This document shows positions 42,431 through 54,268 of a stretch of 64,000 nt of DNA, one piece after another. A model generated the notes under the pieces. That model was not told the DNA's origin and did no database searches. It saw nothing but the letters and a program-made list of their open reading frames with translations. Each line of letters begins with the position of its first letter. Positions within the stretch are counted from its first letter, which is position 1. The stretch is from positions 97,501 to 161,500 of the forward strand of contig CAJNDS010001358.1 of assembly GCA_905221605.1 (NCBI GenBank), in the 5' to 3' direction. This stretch comes from Symbiodinium natans. Lineage: Eukaryota; Sar; Dinophyceae; Suessiales; Symbiodiniaceae. A program made the translations under genes and the position numbers.

Positions 42431-42856
42431 GAACCTTCAGTCCCAAGCCTCCTAAGCCCACCGTGAGGGCCTCGTTGGCTCCGCATGCGTCGGGCATTCT
42501 CCAGCGCTACGCGCCGTGACCACTCTGCCACCTGTCCATCTTTTTGTGTTAAAGGGTTCAGGGTTTAGGGTTTAGGGTTTAGGCAGCAACCTTGGGGGGA
42601 GCTGCAGTTTAGGGTTTAGGAGGTCCTGGGGCTTATATGGGTTGATACCCAGAGACTCCAATACTCCTGAATTAAGAGTTTTCCTTAAGCCATAAAAAGA
42701 AAACTGTCATATTTTAGGGAATTTAAGACCAACCACAAGACTGAGAGCCCCCTCCCCAAAGCCTCATCCATTCATGCGCTGAGCAGTACCCAGGGACCCC
42801 AATACCCTGAACTAAGTGCTTAAGATCCGAAATGCTAAGCCCTGAACCTTCGCAAA

Positions 42857-42930
42857 AGTTCTGAATCCCTAAACCCTAAACCCTAAACCCTAAACCCTAA
42901 ACCCTAAACCCTAAACCCTAAACCCTAAAC
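42857..42930. repeat. CCCTAAA array
   Basis: About ten regular units. The interval 42431-42856 holds small telomeric remnants and no recognised gene. Confidence 0.93.
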
Positions 42931-43135
42931 TTTACTAAGCCAGTAGGTGTCATACATGTGGTAGGGCAAGTGCATGCATCCCCCCTTCAGATCTCGGCCC
43001 GCTGCCTTCTGATGATCTTCCGCCGTCGCGGCGGCGCCGCTGGGGCCTGGGCAAGATCAACCCCAAACCTTGAACCTACCCCTTTAGGGTTTCGGGTTTA
43101 GGGTTTAGGGTTTAAAGGGTTTAGGGTTCAGTTAT

Positions 43136-43232
43136 TCTAAGAACCCAAAACCTCCTTTTCTGTAGCCATCTAAGAATCCTGTAAAGGGTTCACAAGAAGA
43201 GCCTGCACCAAAAGTAGGTTTTGAGTTCTTAG
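43136..43232. mobile_element. Short TIR element, family L
   Basis: Left CTAAGAACCCAAAACCTCC and the complement of the right end CTAAGAACTCAAAACCTAC form 25-bp inverted repeats, 97 bp overall. A half copy (AAAAGTAGGTTTTGGGTTC) lies at about 60309-60330. Confidence 0.8.
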
Positions 43233-43415
43233 GGTAAACCCCTAACCTTCAACACCGCCTGTTTTGAATACAGCGAGCACGGCCTATAAGAGTCATGGAA
43301 CCCCGAAGAAACCAAAAAGTAGAGCAGAGGTATATAAGTACCCAACGAAACGACCGAAGGGGCGACTGGACATGGTGATAGGATACTGAAACCCACGCCA
43401 TTCTACTTCCCCCAG

Positions 43416-43470
43416 GGTCCACGTACCTGAGTATTGCATACTTGGGCCTTAAAGTACTTATCCCTCGCAG
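43416..43470. mobile_element. Family A half copy
   Basis: GGGTCCACGTACCTGAGTAT followed by ATACTTGGGCCTTAAAGTAC matches one arm and the loop start. The other arm is missing. Confidence 0.6.
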
Positions 43471-43776
43471 CCCGAAGCCCCAAAATTCCAAACTCTAGGC
43501 ACCCCTCCCCAAACCCCCTGCAGTGCACACCCTGAACCACAGAACTCAAACCCACAAACGTGAACAAACCCTCCACCGCAAACTTGAAACCCACAACCCC
43601 AAATCTGACTCCCGACGCCCTAAACCCTAAACCCTGAACTCCAAACCCTAAACCCTAAACCCTAAACCCTAAAGCCTAAACCCTAAAGCCTAAACCGTAC
43701 TTCTTCTCAGTGCCGCACCAACCGCCGACTGCGGGAGGACCCAGCGCGGATGATTTGGAAATGGGCATCCTGCGGG

Positions 43777-43868
43777 TTAGGGTTTAGGGTTTAGGGTTTA
43801 GGGTTTAGGGTTTAGGGTTTAGGGTTTAGGGTTTAGGGTTTAGGGTTTAGGGTTTAGGGTTTAGGGTG
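43777..43868. repeat. TTTAGGG array
   Basis: About 13 units. A CCCTAAA array in the opposite orientation precedes it at 43617-43695. The intervals 43471-43616 and 43900-44300 hold no recognised gene. Confidence 0.93.
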
Positions 43869-44747
43869 TAGGGTTTAGGATTTGGGGTTTGGGGTTTGGG
43901 GTTTTGGTTTTAGGGTTTAGGGTTAGTGTTATGGCTCGTTATACGTGGAGGTTCATGAGCACTTAGAAGTAGGGTTGTATGTATGGCAACTATGGACTTA
44001 ACCTTATTTAGGGTACTTATAACCCTACTTACACGTGCCCATGACCTCCAAGTAGGGCATTGGACTACACTGGGGTGCAGGGTTTGACTACGTATCCTGA
44101 AGGCTTCTGACACGGACTTTCATGACTGGTCTAGAGTTTTACATATCCGATCGTGTCGCAGGAGCCGCTTGACTTGCGAGTGATAAATGCGCCGAATCTG
44201 TGTACATCTGCTGTAGGCATAGCCTTTCATTCGCCCAGGAGCCATAAAGTACTGCGTGCCCTTTCTGCCTAGTTGTTACATAGGAACCCAGAACCCCAAA
44301 TACACTCTAAACCCTAAACCCTAAACCCTAAACCCCAAATAGGGTAACTAAAGGGTACCGCTGGGCCTGACGCGTCCGAGGGTTCTAGGCTTTGGGTTCT
44401 TGAGGTAAGGCTGATTCTGCGAAGAACGCTCAACGTCCTGGGGGTCTGGGATGCATGTTGCCATAAAGCATCGACAACTAAAAAGTGGGAGCTAGCAAGT
44501 GCTAGTGTAGGGCCTATTCATTATAATGGTAGGTATATCTATACAGTAGCTCCTGTACAGAGACCGTGTGGACGCCCCATCGTTATGTTTCCGGATATAT
44601 CCAAGCCTCGAAGCCACTTGGACTAACAAGGCACAGCGCTGCTGAAGAAGCAAGCCGAGGGCGCACGGCAGAGGGTCCTTCATGCGAAGGCTCCTGCATC
44701 GGAGGAAAACTGCCCTGAACGCTAAAGGGTTTGGGGTCTAGGGTCCT

Positions 44748-44850
44748 AGCACTAGGGTGGCCCTTGAAACCCTGTGAAGAAAATCCTTCATACGACCCTC
44801 TTAAACCCAATAAGGGAAAATAGTAAACATCCCAAGGGCCTGCCCACAGT
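44748..44850. mobile_element. Family H repeat copy 1
   Basis: CTAGGGTGGCCCTTGAAACC and CCCAAGGGCCTGCC are weakly inverted at the ends. The copy at 55728-55782 keeps both ends with a shortened interior. Confidence 0.55.
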
Positions 44851-44880
44851 ATCTCTCACCCCAAGCCCTCCTTCAACTCC

Positions 44881-44950
44881 AAAACCCTAAACCCTAAACC
44901 CTAAACCCTAAACCCTAAACCCTGAACCCTAAACCCTAAACCTTAAACCT
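44881..44950. repeat. CCCTAAA array
   Basis: About nine units with one CCCTGAA. Confidence 0.92.
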
Positions 44951-45014
44951 GAAGAGCCACTGAGGATGGAAGGTTGCAAGGTGAGGAGTAGAGGGGCCTT
45001 AAGAATTAGAATGG

Positions 45015-45117
45015 GGGTCCTAAGTACCTATATGGGGGACACTTACCAAAACCATAAAGGTAATTCCCAATATAGAAACCCTACTTTCTACCATGTAGGT
45101 ACTTAGGACCCTTTGGG
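45015..45117. mobile_element. Short TIR element, family C copy 1
   Basis: GGGTCCTAAGTACCTATATG and CATGTAGGTACTTAGGACCC are inverted ends. The interior CCAAAACCATAAAGGTAATTC is shared with the copies at 48981, 50733 and 54447. Confidence 0.85.
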
Positions 45118-45406
45118 ATTAGAATGGGGGGCTATGGTAGTACAAACATATACAGATCGACCATAAGGGAATGGGTCGGAAGACGACATAATGCCAGCGC
45201 TGCCTCCCGTGTCTGCCAGGTCTGCCTTCCCTCAACCAGTTCACGGAAAGAGCAAGCCTCTCCTGCTATTTGCTTCAGAACACCACCAAAAAAAACACAC
45301 ACACACAAACAAACTGTATATATATATATATATGTGTGTATAAGGAATCCTTCCCGCGAGTACTCGTCCATCATCCATCTTGAACCCTAAGCCCATGATT
45401 AAAAAA

Positions 45407-45485
45407 AACTTGGGCACCAAAGTCCCTAGATAAGGAGTACTTTAAGGCCCAGGTACTGAATATTTAGGTACATGGGCCCTTAGGG
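45407..45485. mobile_element. Family A copy, partial
   Basis: Loop and right arm are present (AAGTCCCTAGATAAGG, GAATATTTAGGTACATGGGC). The left arm is truncated at ACTTGGGC. Confidence 0.65.
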
Positions 45486-46009
45486 CAAACTCTAGACTCT
45501 AGACCCTAAACCCTTAAACTTACCCGGGGACTACGCACAGGGAAAGGGCGGCAGCAAGGCGTCAATACCCCAAAACCAAAAGCCCAAAGCCTGCACCTCA
45601 AAGCCAGCCTATACCCTTTACGTAGGGTTTAGAGTTCAGGGTATGAGAATGGTCGGGGAATCTGATACTAAGGTTTCTACCCAGAGGTACCCAAAATGCT
45701 AAGGGGGAACCTCTTGTCGAGCAACGAGCAAATGTGGCAGGATCTCTAGATTAGGGTCGCCAATGCGCGACACAACAACTGCCATCTGCCCTGGCCTCCT
45801 CGCTGGGTGTCTTTGCAGAAGCGCGGCCGAGGGCGTCGCCGAGGAAGTCCTTCAAGTAGGCGTTGAGGAGTTAGGGTTTAGGGTTTCGGCATTGAGGGAA
45901 TTCCAGGCCTAAACCCCGAAGCAGCTGGTTACGGCTTCTCTTTGCATCTAAGCCCAGGCCCCGACAGCACCTGCTGCCAAAGCCTGAACCCTGGACCGAC
46001 ATTGTATGC

Positions 46010-46520
46010 TTAAGATGCTTGAGACGCTTGGGACACTTGGGCCACTTGGGTCACTTGGGACACAGGGGGGACGCAGTGGTCACTGGGACCAGGTCACTTG
46101 GAGCACTGGCGTCACATGGGTCGTTTGGAGCACTTGGGGCCCTTGGAACACGTGGGTCACTTGTGTTCCTAGGCTCATTTGGGACACTTCATTCGGTCAC
46201 TTCGTCTGCCAGGGCTCTAAGCGCTTGAGACACTGGGGCCGGTCGCTCGAAGCACCTGCGCCTCTTGGGACTCACTCAAGGCACTGGGGACCCTTTGGAG
46301 CGCATGGATAAACTTGGAACAATTGGAGCAGATACTCGGGTCCCTTAAGTCGCCTGGCACACTTGGGCGACCTGGCGAACTTGGGTCATACTTGGTGCGC
46401 TTGGGCCCATGCTGGCACTTGGCGGGCGGGTTTAAACCGAACCGGAACCGCTGAACGAACCGCTCTCGAACCGAACCGCTGGAAGCGGGGACTGCAACCA
46501 GAACCGGTCGAAGCGAGAGC
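46010..46520. repeat. Degenerate (CACTTGGG)n minisatellite
   Basis: CACTTGGGAC/CACTTGGGTC units of 9-12 bp from 46018 to about 46425, followed by GAACCGAACCGCT units to 46515. Open frames across it are repeat translations. Confidence 0.85.
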
Positions 46521-47459
46521 CGCGGGCAATGTGTAAGGACTTCTCGTTTTCTAAATCCAGCAACCCGGCTTCCCTAGCCAGGCACAACCTAAACCAACAA
46601 ACCCACCCCGTGCGTACGTAAGCCTACCTTAGTTGAGTTTTTGGCTTTCAGGGCATATGCGTTTCCTGTCTGCTTTGGGCTGAAGCTCTGGAGACCCTCT
46701 GGCTTTGGCTAGTCTTTTCCAGGGATTTATGGGCAAAATGAGCTTGAAGGGTCCTAGTTGTAAGGGCTTTCGGGTGAAGTGGGCTTTACTTACTGGCTCC
46801 TGATGTAGTACTCTAATCCAATTTGGAGACTTCAGGTAAAGGCCCTAAACCCCAAACCCTAACCCCTAAACCCGAAACCCCAAATCCTATACCCTAAACC
46901 CCCTAAACCCTACACGCTAACCCCTAAACTCTCCAAAGGGCTTCGGGCTGTGGGCTTGTCAGCCAAAGCTCAACGACACGCCGCTGCACCGGGTCAGGTG
47001 TAAGTCGCCCGGAGAGCACCTCCCAGGCGATTGCAATCTTGGGGGGGGAATCTGAAAAACCCAAACCCTGTATAACCCTTATGACCATATTATAACCCTT
47101 ATAACCCTATAACCCAACCCTAAACCCTAAATCTACTAGACCGTAGCCGATAACCCTTCTATAATCCCTGAAGCCCTCAACCCTGGGTCTGCACACCTCG
47201 GGATGCCTCAAGCTCTCAGACTAACACACTCCCGTGCAGGTTTAGGGTTGTCGGGTCAGATGTCGAGCTGTGCTTGTATTCTGTACCAATTTTCTTGAAG
47301 GTCCCACACTCAACACGTTCATAACGGCGCGAAACCCAAGGTCACCACCACGGTTTTAGGGTTTAGGGCTCATGTAGGGTGCTCCAAAGCCCTAAACCCC
47401 AGAAGGCCCGAAAGCCTCTTGATCCCCGACCTCCCGGTAGGGTCACCCGGAACTCACCC
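46521..47459. other. Unassigned sequence
   Basis: 46840-46935 and 47060-47130 hold degenerate CCCTAAA/TTATAACCC units. No gene is recognised. Confidence 0.5.
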
Positions 47460-47563
47460 TAAGGGTCCATGTACCTCATTCTTGTATACTTGGGCCCCAA
47501 AGTCCCTACATAGGAAGGTTGTTACGGCCCAAGCATTCAATATTAGGTACATGGAAATTTAGG
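47460..47563. mobile_element. Short TIR element, family A copy
   Basis: Left arm AAGGGTCCATGTACCTCATT and right arm TCAATATTAGGTACATGG are inverted. Loop sequence CCCAAAGTCCCTACATAGG is shared with the copy at 45407. Confidence 0.8.
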
Positions 47564-47573
47564 GTCACGTCAA

Positions 47574-47830
47574 CCCTAAACCCTAAACCCTAAACCCTAA
47601 ACCCTAAACCCTAAACCTTAAACCCGACACCCTCAGGGCCAACCCGAAGTGCGAAAGATCAAGCCCTAAACTGCCTCCTGAAAGACGACGGGCTACCCAA
47701 CCCTGAACCTCAGGGGTTTAGGGTTTCGGGTTTGGGGTTTGGGGTTTAGGGTTTAGGGTTTAATTAGGGTTCAGGGTTTAGGGCTTAGGGTTTAGGGTTT
47801 AGGGTTTGGGTTTAGAGTTTAGAAAACTTC
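47574..47830. repeat. CCCTAAA array and facing TTTAGGG units
   Basis: 47574-47628 CCCTAAA, then 47708-47818 TTTAGGG/TTTGGGG in the opposite orientation. Confidence 0.9.
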
Positions 47831-47950
47831 AACCCTTACGAAAGTCCACAGGCCAAATGCTCCCGGCCCATTACGGGAAGTTAGGGTTTGCAATTCTGAG
47901 GACTGAAACCCTAAACCTCAAACCCTGTTAGAACTGCTCATTGAACATAC

Positions 47951-48052
47951 TTTGGGATGCTCCCCCTTATACCAAGTCCTTCATAGGATTATAGCACCCC
48001 CCCCATCATTAGAATCTATACTAAGGACTGTTTGTATACGGGGGAACATCAC
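47951..48052. mobile_element. Short TIR element, family B copy 3
   Basis: TTTGGGATGCTCCCCCTTAT at the left and ATACGGGGGAACATC at the right are inverted. The interior AAGTCCTTC and CTAAGGACTG pair as well. Confidence 0.82.
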
Positions 48053-48074
48053 GTGAAGAGGCCGAGAGTGTAGG

Positions 48075-48130
48075 TGAACCCGAAACCCTAAACCCTAAAC
48101 CCTAAACCCTAAACCCTAAACCCTAAACAC
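48075..48130. repeat. CCCTAAA array
   Basis: About eight units directly downstream of a family B element. Confidence 0.9.
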
Positions 48131-48542
48131 TACAAACCCTAAGCCCGAAACCCTAAACCCCATAGACCCTAAAGCCGAAACCAGCCTGCTTCTCAAAAGC
48201 AGCCTTGAGGGCATCGCCACCGACCGCTGCGGCCGAACTCGCGGAGATTTTTTTGTCGGGGGGGGGGGGGGGGGGGCTTCGGAGGTCAGAGATTAGGACT
48301 CCTCGACCTGGAACCGTTAGGGTTTAGGGTTTAGGGTTTGGGGTTTAGGTTTTAGGGTTTGGGCTTAAGATTCCCAAAATTAAAACCCTTAAGACCTCAA
48401 GCCCTAGCCAGCCTCAACCCGGGGGCCCTCTAACCCTGCCTTGCTTGCCGTACGCTGCACAAAGTCACATTAAGTGCCGCCCACTACCTCAAACCTGAAC
48501 AGCAGAACTCCAAAAAGAAAGAGCTCCCCCAACGCCGAACAC

Positions 48543-48790
48543 CTTGGCAGCCTAGCAACCATATTACAATAAGGGTTTAGGGCTTAGGGCCCTAAACCCT
48601 AAACCCTAAACCCTAAACCCTAAACCCTAAACCCTAAACCCTAAACCCTAAACCCTAAACCCTAAACCCTAAACCCTAAACCCTAAACCCTAAACCCTAT
48701 AAACCCTAAACCCTTCTTGGGGTTGGCTGCTTTTTGTATGGGAACCTAGAACTCCCAAACAAGGGAAAACCGTACCACTGGCCTATCAAG
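48543..48790. mobile_element. Family E element E3 with a telomeric array inside
   Basis: Ends CTTGGCAGCCTAG and (complement) CTTGATAGGCCAG, flanked by a perfect 4-bp duplication ACAC (48539-48542 and 48791-48794). The left arm matches E1 and E2 as far as ATTACAATAAGGG. Telomeric units in both orientations then occupy about 48577-48712, and the right half resumes at CTGCTTTTTGTATGGGAACC. The array therefore arrived after the element. Confidence 0.88.
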
Positions 48791-48799
48791 ACACCCCGA

Positions 48800-48858
48800 G
48801 CCTAAACCCTAAACCCTAAACCCTAAACTCTAAACCCTAAACCCTAAACCCTAAACCC
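48800..48858. repeat. CCCTAAA array
   Basis: About eight units immediately right of E3. Confidence 0.9.
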
Positions 48859-48980
48859 AAGAACTGGCCCCACAGCGCACACGCCTCGCCCTGCGGCAGT
48901 GTAGGCACAACACAGGAATCCGCCGCCGCATGGCAACATCGCCGCCGCCACGCGGAACGGAGCGGACGTGGAGACTTTCT

Positions 48981-49090
48981 CAAAAGGTCCTAAGTACCTT
49001 AAGTGTGTAGAAAGTAGGGTTTCTATAGTAGGACTTAGGATTATGGTTTGGGTAAGTGTCCGCCATATAGGTACTAAGGACCCATTTGGG
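48981..49090. mobile_element. Short TIR element, family C copy 2
   Basis: In opposite orientation to copy 1: CTCAAAAGGTCCTAAGTACC at the left and TACTAAGGACCCATTTGGG at the right. TTT flanks both ends and may be a 3-bp target duplication. Confidence 0.85.
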
Positions 49091-50732
49091 TTTGGGGATT
49101 CGTCGCCCCCTCACGGTTCAAGGGTTTTGGGTTTTGGGTTCAGTACAAGAATGTACTAGAATGTCGAATTCTTCCTAATGAAACCCTAAACCCTAAACCC
49201 CAAGACAGTAGGGGGTGATATAGAATGAGGGGGGAGGCGATTGCCTCCGGGGACGATGCGCTGGCATGATCGGAGCTTCCGGGGCGGGCTTCAGAGTCTA
49301 TAGGGTTTAGGGTTTATAAGGGGTTGCAGGGTTTGTGGGCTTGTAGGGTTTATAGTATTCTTGCTTTTGGTGGTTTACCGGGTTTAGTTGAGGATGCTGT
49401 CAAACACAATCTACCAAGTCGCGCACTTGGCCGGCTGTGCAAGCACGGAGGTTGGCAATAGAGAAACCCTTCGGGGCTGAAAACCCTGGCCCAACAAAGG
49501 TTCACTGATTTTTGTAATAGGGTTGCATATAAACAACCAAGTTAAAGGTTAACAACCCAGCCCCTAAGAACCTAAATCATGAACAGTAGAATCCCGGTCT
49601 AATCCTGATCCAACTTTGGCATGCACCCCGAAGCAGCGAATCTGACGACTATGCCACTATTGCGTCCTTAAGTTTTCAAGTAACCTATATATTCGTAGAT
49701 GCTGACTAGATTCTAGAAGCACTCTTCTGAGTAGTCAGAGACAGCAAGGTGCTGTTGTTGCACTGCGGCACCGAAGAGAGTTTCCTACCTCCGGGATAGA
49801 CCGTTGCGCCAGTCGCTACGATTTTGTACGTGCACCCGGGAATGAAGTTTGGCCCTCAACCCTAAACCCGATATTGACCCTAAACCCTAAACCCTAAACC
49901 CTGAACCCTAAACCCTAAACCCTAAACCCAAGTTTTGTCGACACACAGACACACACATGCGCCATAAGAAAACAGAAGCCTCGGCAGGTCCCTACACAGG
50001 GTCTAGGGTTTAGGGTTTAGGGTTTATAGGGATCCTGTTTTCGTACATTCGCAGCTAGAGAAATCGATGGTGGCCACCTACGCTGTCTCTTCGAGAGGCT
50101 CCCTGATCTCTCAAGACAGCCCGGGCCCGGCAAACTTTAGGCAGAACCAGGGTTTAAGGGTTCGCGCGTTCAGCTCAGCTTCGTTCAGAGCTTCTGACGC
50201 CCACGGCGCTCTTGTTGGCTCACTGCTTCCTCTCCAGGGCACGGCTTTCTTCAGGTACTCCTGATTTTACAGAAACCCAAATGCTCTGCAAGATCTGATA
50301 CTTTGCAGGCCCCCGTCCCTCCCCCCCCTCCCCGCCCCTCTCCCCCCCTTAACTGAACAGGTTCGGGGTTGTATGTTTACAGCTAAGGCCCTGCCAGCAC
50401 GTTTCAAACTTGGCACCCAGACTCTAAACACCTAGAGCACTAAGCACCCTCAACCCCTGAGACCCCTAAACGCCTTGAAGCCCTTAACCCTTCAAAATCC
50501 TCAAGCCTTATCACCCTCCAGCCAAAACCTCACTCCCCAAAAACCCCAGACCGCCAAACCACCACCCCTACAGGAACCCCCTCAACCCTAAACCCTAAAC
50601 CCTAAACCCTCAACCCTAAACCCTAAACCCTAAATGTGAACACCCCGTAAACCGCAAGGCTGGCAACTCTGGTCCCCCACCTTGGCAGATCTCAGTGCCT
50701 GCGCTTCCGGTCCGTGAAGGGTGTAGGGTTTC
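49091..50732. other. Unassigned sequence
   Basis: Telomeric runs at 49874-49928, 50009-50025 and 50580-50632 lie in otherwise unique sequence. A minus-strand tRNA D-arm-like stretch lies near 49629-49672. The plus open frame at 50067-50264 has no recognised domain. Confidence 0.5.
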
Positions 50733-50842
50733 CCAAAGGGTCCTAAGTACCCATATGGGGCACACTTACCCAAACCATAATCGTCATTCCGATTCTAGAA
50801 ACCCTACTTTCCACTATGTAGGTATACTTAGGACCCTGGGGG
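50733..50842. mobile_element. Short TIR element, family C copy 3
   Basis: CCCAAAGGGTCCTAAGTACC at the left and GTATACTTAGGACCCTGGGG at the right. TTT flanks both ends. The interior matches copy 1 in the same orientation. Confidence 0.88.
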
Positions 50843-51211
50843 TTTGGCTAAGTGCATATGATTCAGTTTGGGGTCCGATCTAGAGTACATAAAACCCTGC
50901 ACCTGCAAAGTTATGCTAGCGTGGACGAGTACGATCTGAGGCCCCTAGCCGGCCCTCAATTAATTTGTGGCGCCAGCTGAACTCTCACACACACACACAC
51001 ATACACAGCGACAGACACAAAGACACGCAAAGAGAGACACTGAGAGACACGTGGGCACGGCAAAGAAACATCAACGAGTACAGCGCAAGGAGAGGACTCA
51101 TGCGGCTGGGGAAGGACTCCATGTCCGTCACCCGCGGCACGCGAAAGGGAGCAATCGTGCTGTACCCGAGAAGCACGATGCATCGTGAGGAGAACAGAGA
51201 GCCGTTGCACC
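50843..51211. other. Unassigned sequence with (AC)n
   Basis: (AC)n at 50985-51005, then CA/GA-rich sequence. Several overlapping open frames exist, but no recognisable protein. Confidence 0.5.
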
Positions 51212-51545
51212 CCTAAACCCTAAACCCTAAACCCTAAACCCTAAACCCTAAACCCTAAACCCTAAACCCTAAACCCCAAACCCTAAACCCACTTCTCCTC
51301 CACACGAGCCCTTGGCCGCCACGGCAGACCCCACATTGCAGCCAACTCGCCGAGCCTCTTGCGCAATTCAGAGGCTATACCGACCTTGGAACCCTAGAAA
51401 CTGTAATTTTTGCTGTTTCTTAGGACTTACAGTACCCCCCAAAATCCCGAAACCCTGAAAATCCCTAAACCCTAAACCCTAGACCCCAAACCCTAAACCC
51501 TAAACCCTAAACCCTAGACCCCAAACCCTAAACCCTAAACCCTAA
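51212..51545. repeat. CCCTAAA arrays
   Basis: 51212-51291 (about 11 units) and 51465-51545, the second with AGACCCC variants recurring every few units. Confidence 0.92.
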
Positions 51546-52011
51546 GCGCCAAGAATCCCTTAGGAGGATCAATCTCGTCACGGAGCACGTGCCAATCAGC
51601 AGTGGACAAGCAGAAGGCGTCGTCGACGAGAGGACCATGTGTACAACATTGTATTTTCTATGGTATGCATTACATCGTCTATCTTATGCGCCCTAAACCC
51701 TGAACCCTAAACCCTAAACCCTAACCCTTGTGAAAGTTCTTCATAGAGGCGATCGAGGAGTGCACGGCGATCCAGCGGACACAGAAATCGTGCAACATCG
51801 TCTTGGGATCGCTCGTGGAGGAACCTCAACACCCCATTGCCCTATAGGGTGTAGGGTCTAGGGCTTCAAAAGTTACACTTTAGCCTCGCAAATGGAGGCG
51901 ACTAAACCCAAAAAACCTTAAACCCCAATGACCCAAAACTTCAAGTGCAAGACTCACTCCTCAGCCCTAAACCCTGCATAGCCCAGGAATCGAAACCCCA
52001 AGCCGTGAACC

Positions 52012-52090
52012 CTAACCCTAAACCCTAAACCCTAAACCCTAAACCCTAAACCCTAAACCCTAAACCCTAAACCCTAAACCCTAAACCCCC
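52012..52090. repeat. CCCTAAA array
   Basis: About 11 regular units. The interval 51546-52011 holds small telomeric remnants and no recognised gene. Confidence 0.93.
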
Positions 52091-52195
52091 CCAAAAAAAA
52101 TATAAAAAAGGCCTCCGGCGTTGGCATGCGGAAGCCCAGTCCCGCCAGAGTCCGCTTGATTGCCGCGCTGGCAGTCCTTGATGCTTCTAGGGGCA

Positions 52196-52285
52196 CTCAA
52201 GGGTCATTCAAGGGTCATTCAAGGGTTATTCAAGGGTCATTCAAGAGTTCTTCAAGGGTTCTTCAAGGGTTGTTCAAGGGCTAGG
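52196..52285. repeat. 11-bp minisatellite (TTCAAGGGTCA)
   Basis: About eight imperfect units of TTCAAGGGTCA/TTCAAGGGTTC. Confidence 0.9.
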
Positions 52286-52585
52286 GTTTAGGGTCAAGGG
52301 CTGAGCTTCAGGATTATAGGGTTCAGGGTGTGGATTTCTAGTGCTTAGGGTTCCGAAATCCCCACAAACGCTCCAAAAGGTACTCAACTTGGCTTAAGGA
52401 TCCCTATACTACCCTTTCTTTTCAGGGTTCTTAAACAATTAGTAGTTTAGTGTCTAAATGCTGTAACAGTACAGCTTTCATTAAGGGGCATACGGCTTAG
52501 AGACCACATATTTGTGAGTGGCTGAAGTTCTCTGTCGCCCCAACCAAGCAATAAACGTTCCCAGGCTGTAAGGTGTAGGGCTTAG

Positions 52586-52955
52586 GCATTTAAAACCTAC
52601 AAACCCTCAACCCTCAACCCTCAACCCTCAAACCTCAACCCTCAACCCTCAACCCTAAACCCTAAACCCTCGGAAGGAACTCTCCTGGCATCCCTCGACG
52701 CGCAACCCTACAATCCTCTGCTTTGCAGCTTCATGGGTTTATAGGGCTTTTTGGGCGAGGGTTCCTTGAGGGAACAGGCTCGAGAATCATGCAAAAAAAA
52801 ACTGGCTGGTTCTTAGTCGGGAATGGGGGAATGCGTTCCCTAGATAATCCCCGAAAGGGTATATATATATATATATATAGAATCCTAAATTCCCTCACTC
52901 CCCTACTAAGAAACGCTAAACCCTAAACCCTAAACCCTAAACCCTAAACCCTAAA
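52586..52955. repeat. CCCTCAA and CCCTAAA arrays
   Basis: 52606-52668 is mainly CCCTCAA, a variant 7-mer. 52917-52955 is CCCTAAA. A short (TA)n at 52860-52879 lies between. Confidence 0.85.
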
Positions 52956-53216
52956 GCCCATGTTCGGACGAGTGGCAAGGACTTGCCACAGCCTTAGCTG
53001 CAAGTGACGGTCGAAACTACGTACGTATGTACTGCTCCCTGAGGACCGCTACGCTGCACATCCAAACCCTAAAAGCCCTAAATTTCTCTGTTTAGGGTTT
53101 AGGGCTTAGGGGTTAGGGTTTAGGGGAAACCCTAAACCCTAGACCCTCGAGTCCTGGTGTCCTAAAACCGTGAAACCCTGAAGCCCCAAGCCCAAGAAGC
53201 TCAACAGAAAACCCTA

Positions 53217-53339
53217 GAGTACTTGGCTGCACTTAGGGGGGTAGTTAAAAAATTAAACTTTTAGCTGCCTTGTTAAGAAGCCCAACAAACCCAAAAAGGC
53301 TAAGGATCTAAAGTTACAGTAAAGCGCCGCAAAGAGTAA
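53217..53339. mobile_element. Family D repeat copy 3
   Basis: Nearly the same as the copy at 41393, with GTAAAGCGCCGCAAAG at its right end. Confidence 0.88.
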
Positions 53340-54156
53340 GACCTCAAACTGCACCGACTCCTCAACGACGCGAAGTTCACGCAGCGTAAGTATAAGAACA
53401 GTTTGCGTAGCTGATCTCTCGCATACATATATATGTATATGTATATAAATATATATAAATACATATATATATATAGAGAGAGAGGGTGTTTGAGGGGATA
53501 ATCTTTGTAACTTCTTTAAGCTTGTTGTCTGGGCGAACACGTCACATCAGGCCTTACAAAAGTAGTAGGGTACTTTTACGCCGGCGTCTGACACCCCAAA
53601 CCCTAAACCCTACACCCAAAACCTTCAGGCAGAGGGGGGTGGAAAAGGCTCCGCTGCCACACGCACTCCTTTTTCAGGCCTCAGGGCATCTTTTGGCGAA
53701 TTTCGGCTTAAGGGCTTTCGGGTTTAGGAGGGTTTACGGGGGAGGGGTGGGGGCGGGGGGGGGGGGTCAGGGAGGTTTAGGGGGGGGTTAGGGGTGGTTT
53801 AAGGTTTAAGGACTTTTGCTGGTTTCAAGCTTCCGTCAGCTTAGGTGGGCTCAAAGCAGGCCAGCTGCTGTAGAACACCAAGGAGAAGCGCTCTCCTGGT
53901 GATGGCCATGCATGTGCTCCAGTGAGCCAGGAAAGGTTAAGGGTGGTGACCTTAAACCCTAAACCCTACACCCTAAACCTTAAACCCTAAACCCTAAACC
54001 CTAAAACCATCAAGAGCATAGTGAGGGCCCCAAAGGCAGCCTAGAAAGGATGGGCGTGTTGGTAGGGACTTGGGTTCAAGGCTTAGGGTTTCGAGGCTTT
54101 GGCTGCTAGGCTTCTGCAGATGTGTCTGACTTCGAAGCCATGTATGAACCCTAAAC
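53340..54156. other. Unassigned sequence with microsatellites
   Basis: (AT)n/(AG)n at 53424-53488, G-rich sequence at 53738-53795, and CCCTAAA at 53953-54006. No gene is recognised. Confidence 0.5.
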
Positions 54157-54268
54157 TTTGGGATGCTCCCCCCTTATACTAATCGCCCTTAAGAGGGATG
54201 ATAGTACCCCCGATTAGAATCTCCCTACTAAGGACTGTTAAATTAAAGTCTAAGGGGGCACACCCCAA
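54157..54268. mobile_element. Short TIR element, family B copy 4
   Basis: TTTGGGATGCTCCCCCCTTA left and AAGGGGGCACACCCCAA right. The interior AGAATCTCCCTACTAAGGAC is shared with the copies at 47951 and 56094. Confidence 0.8.
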
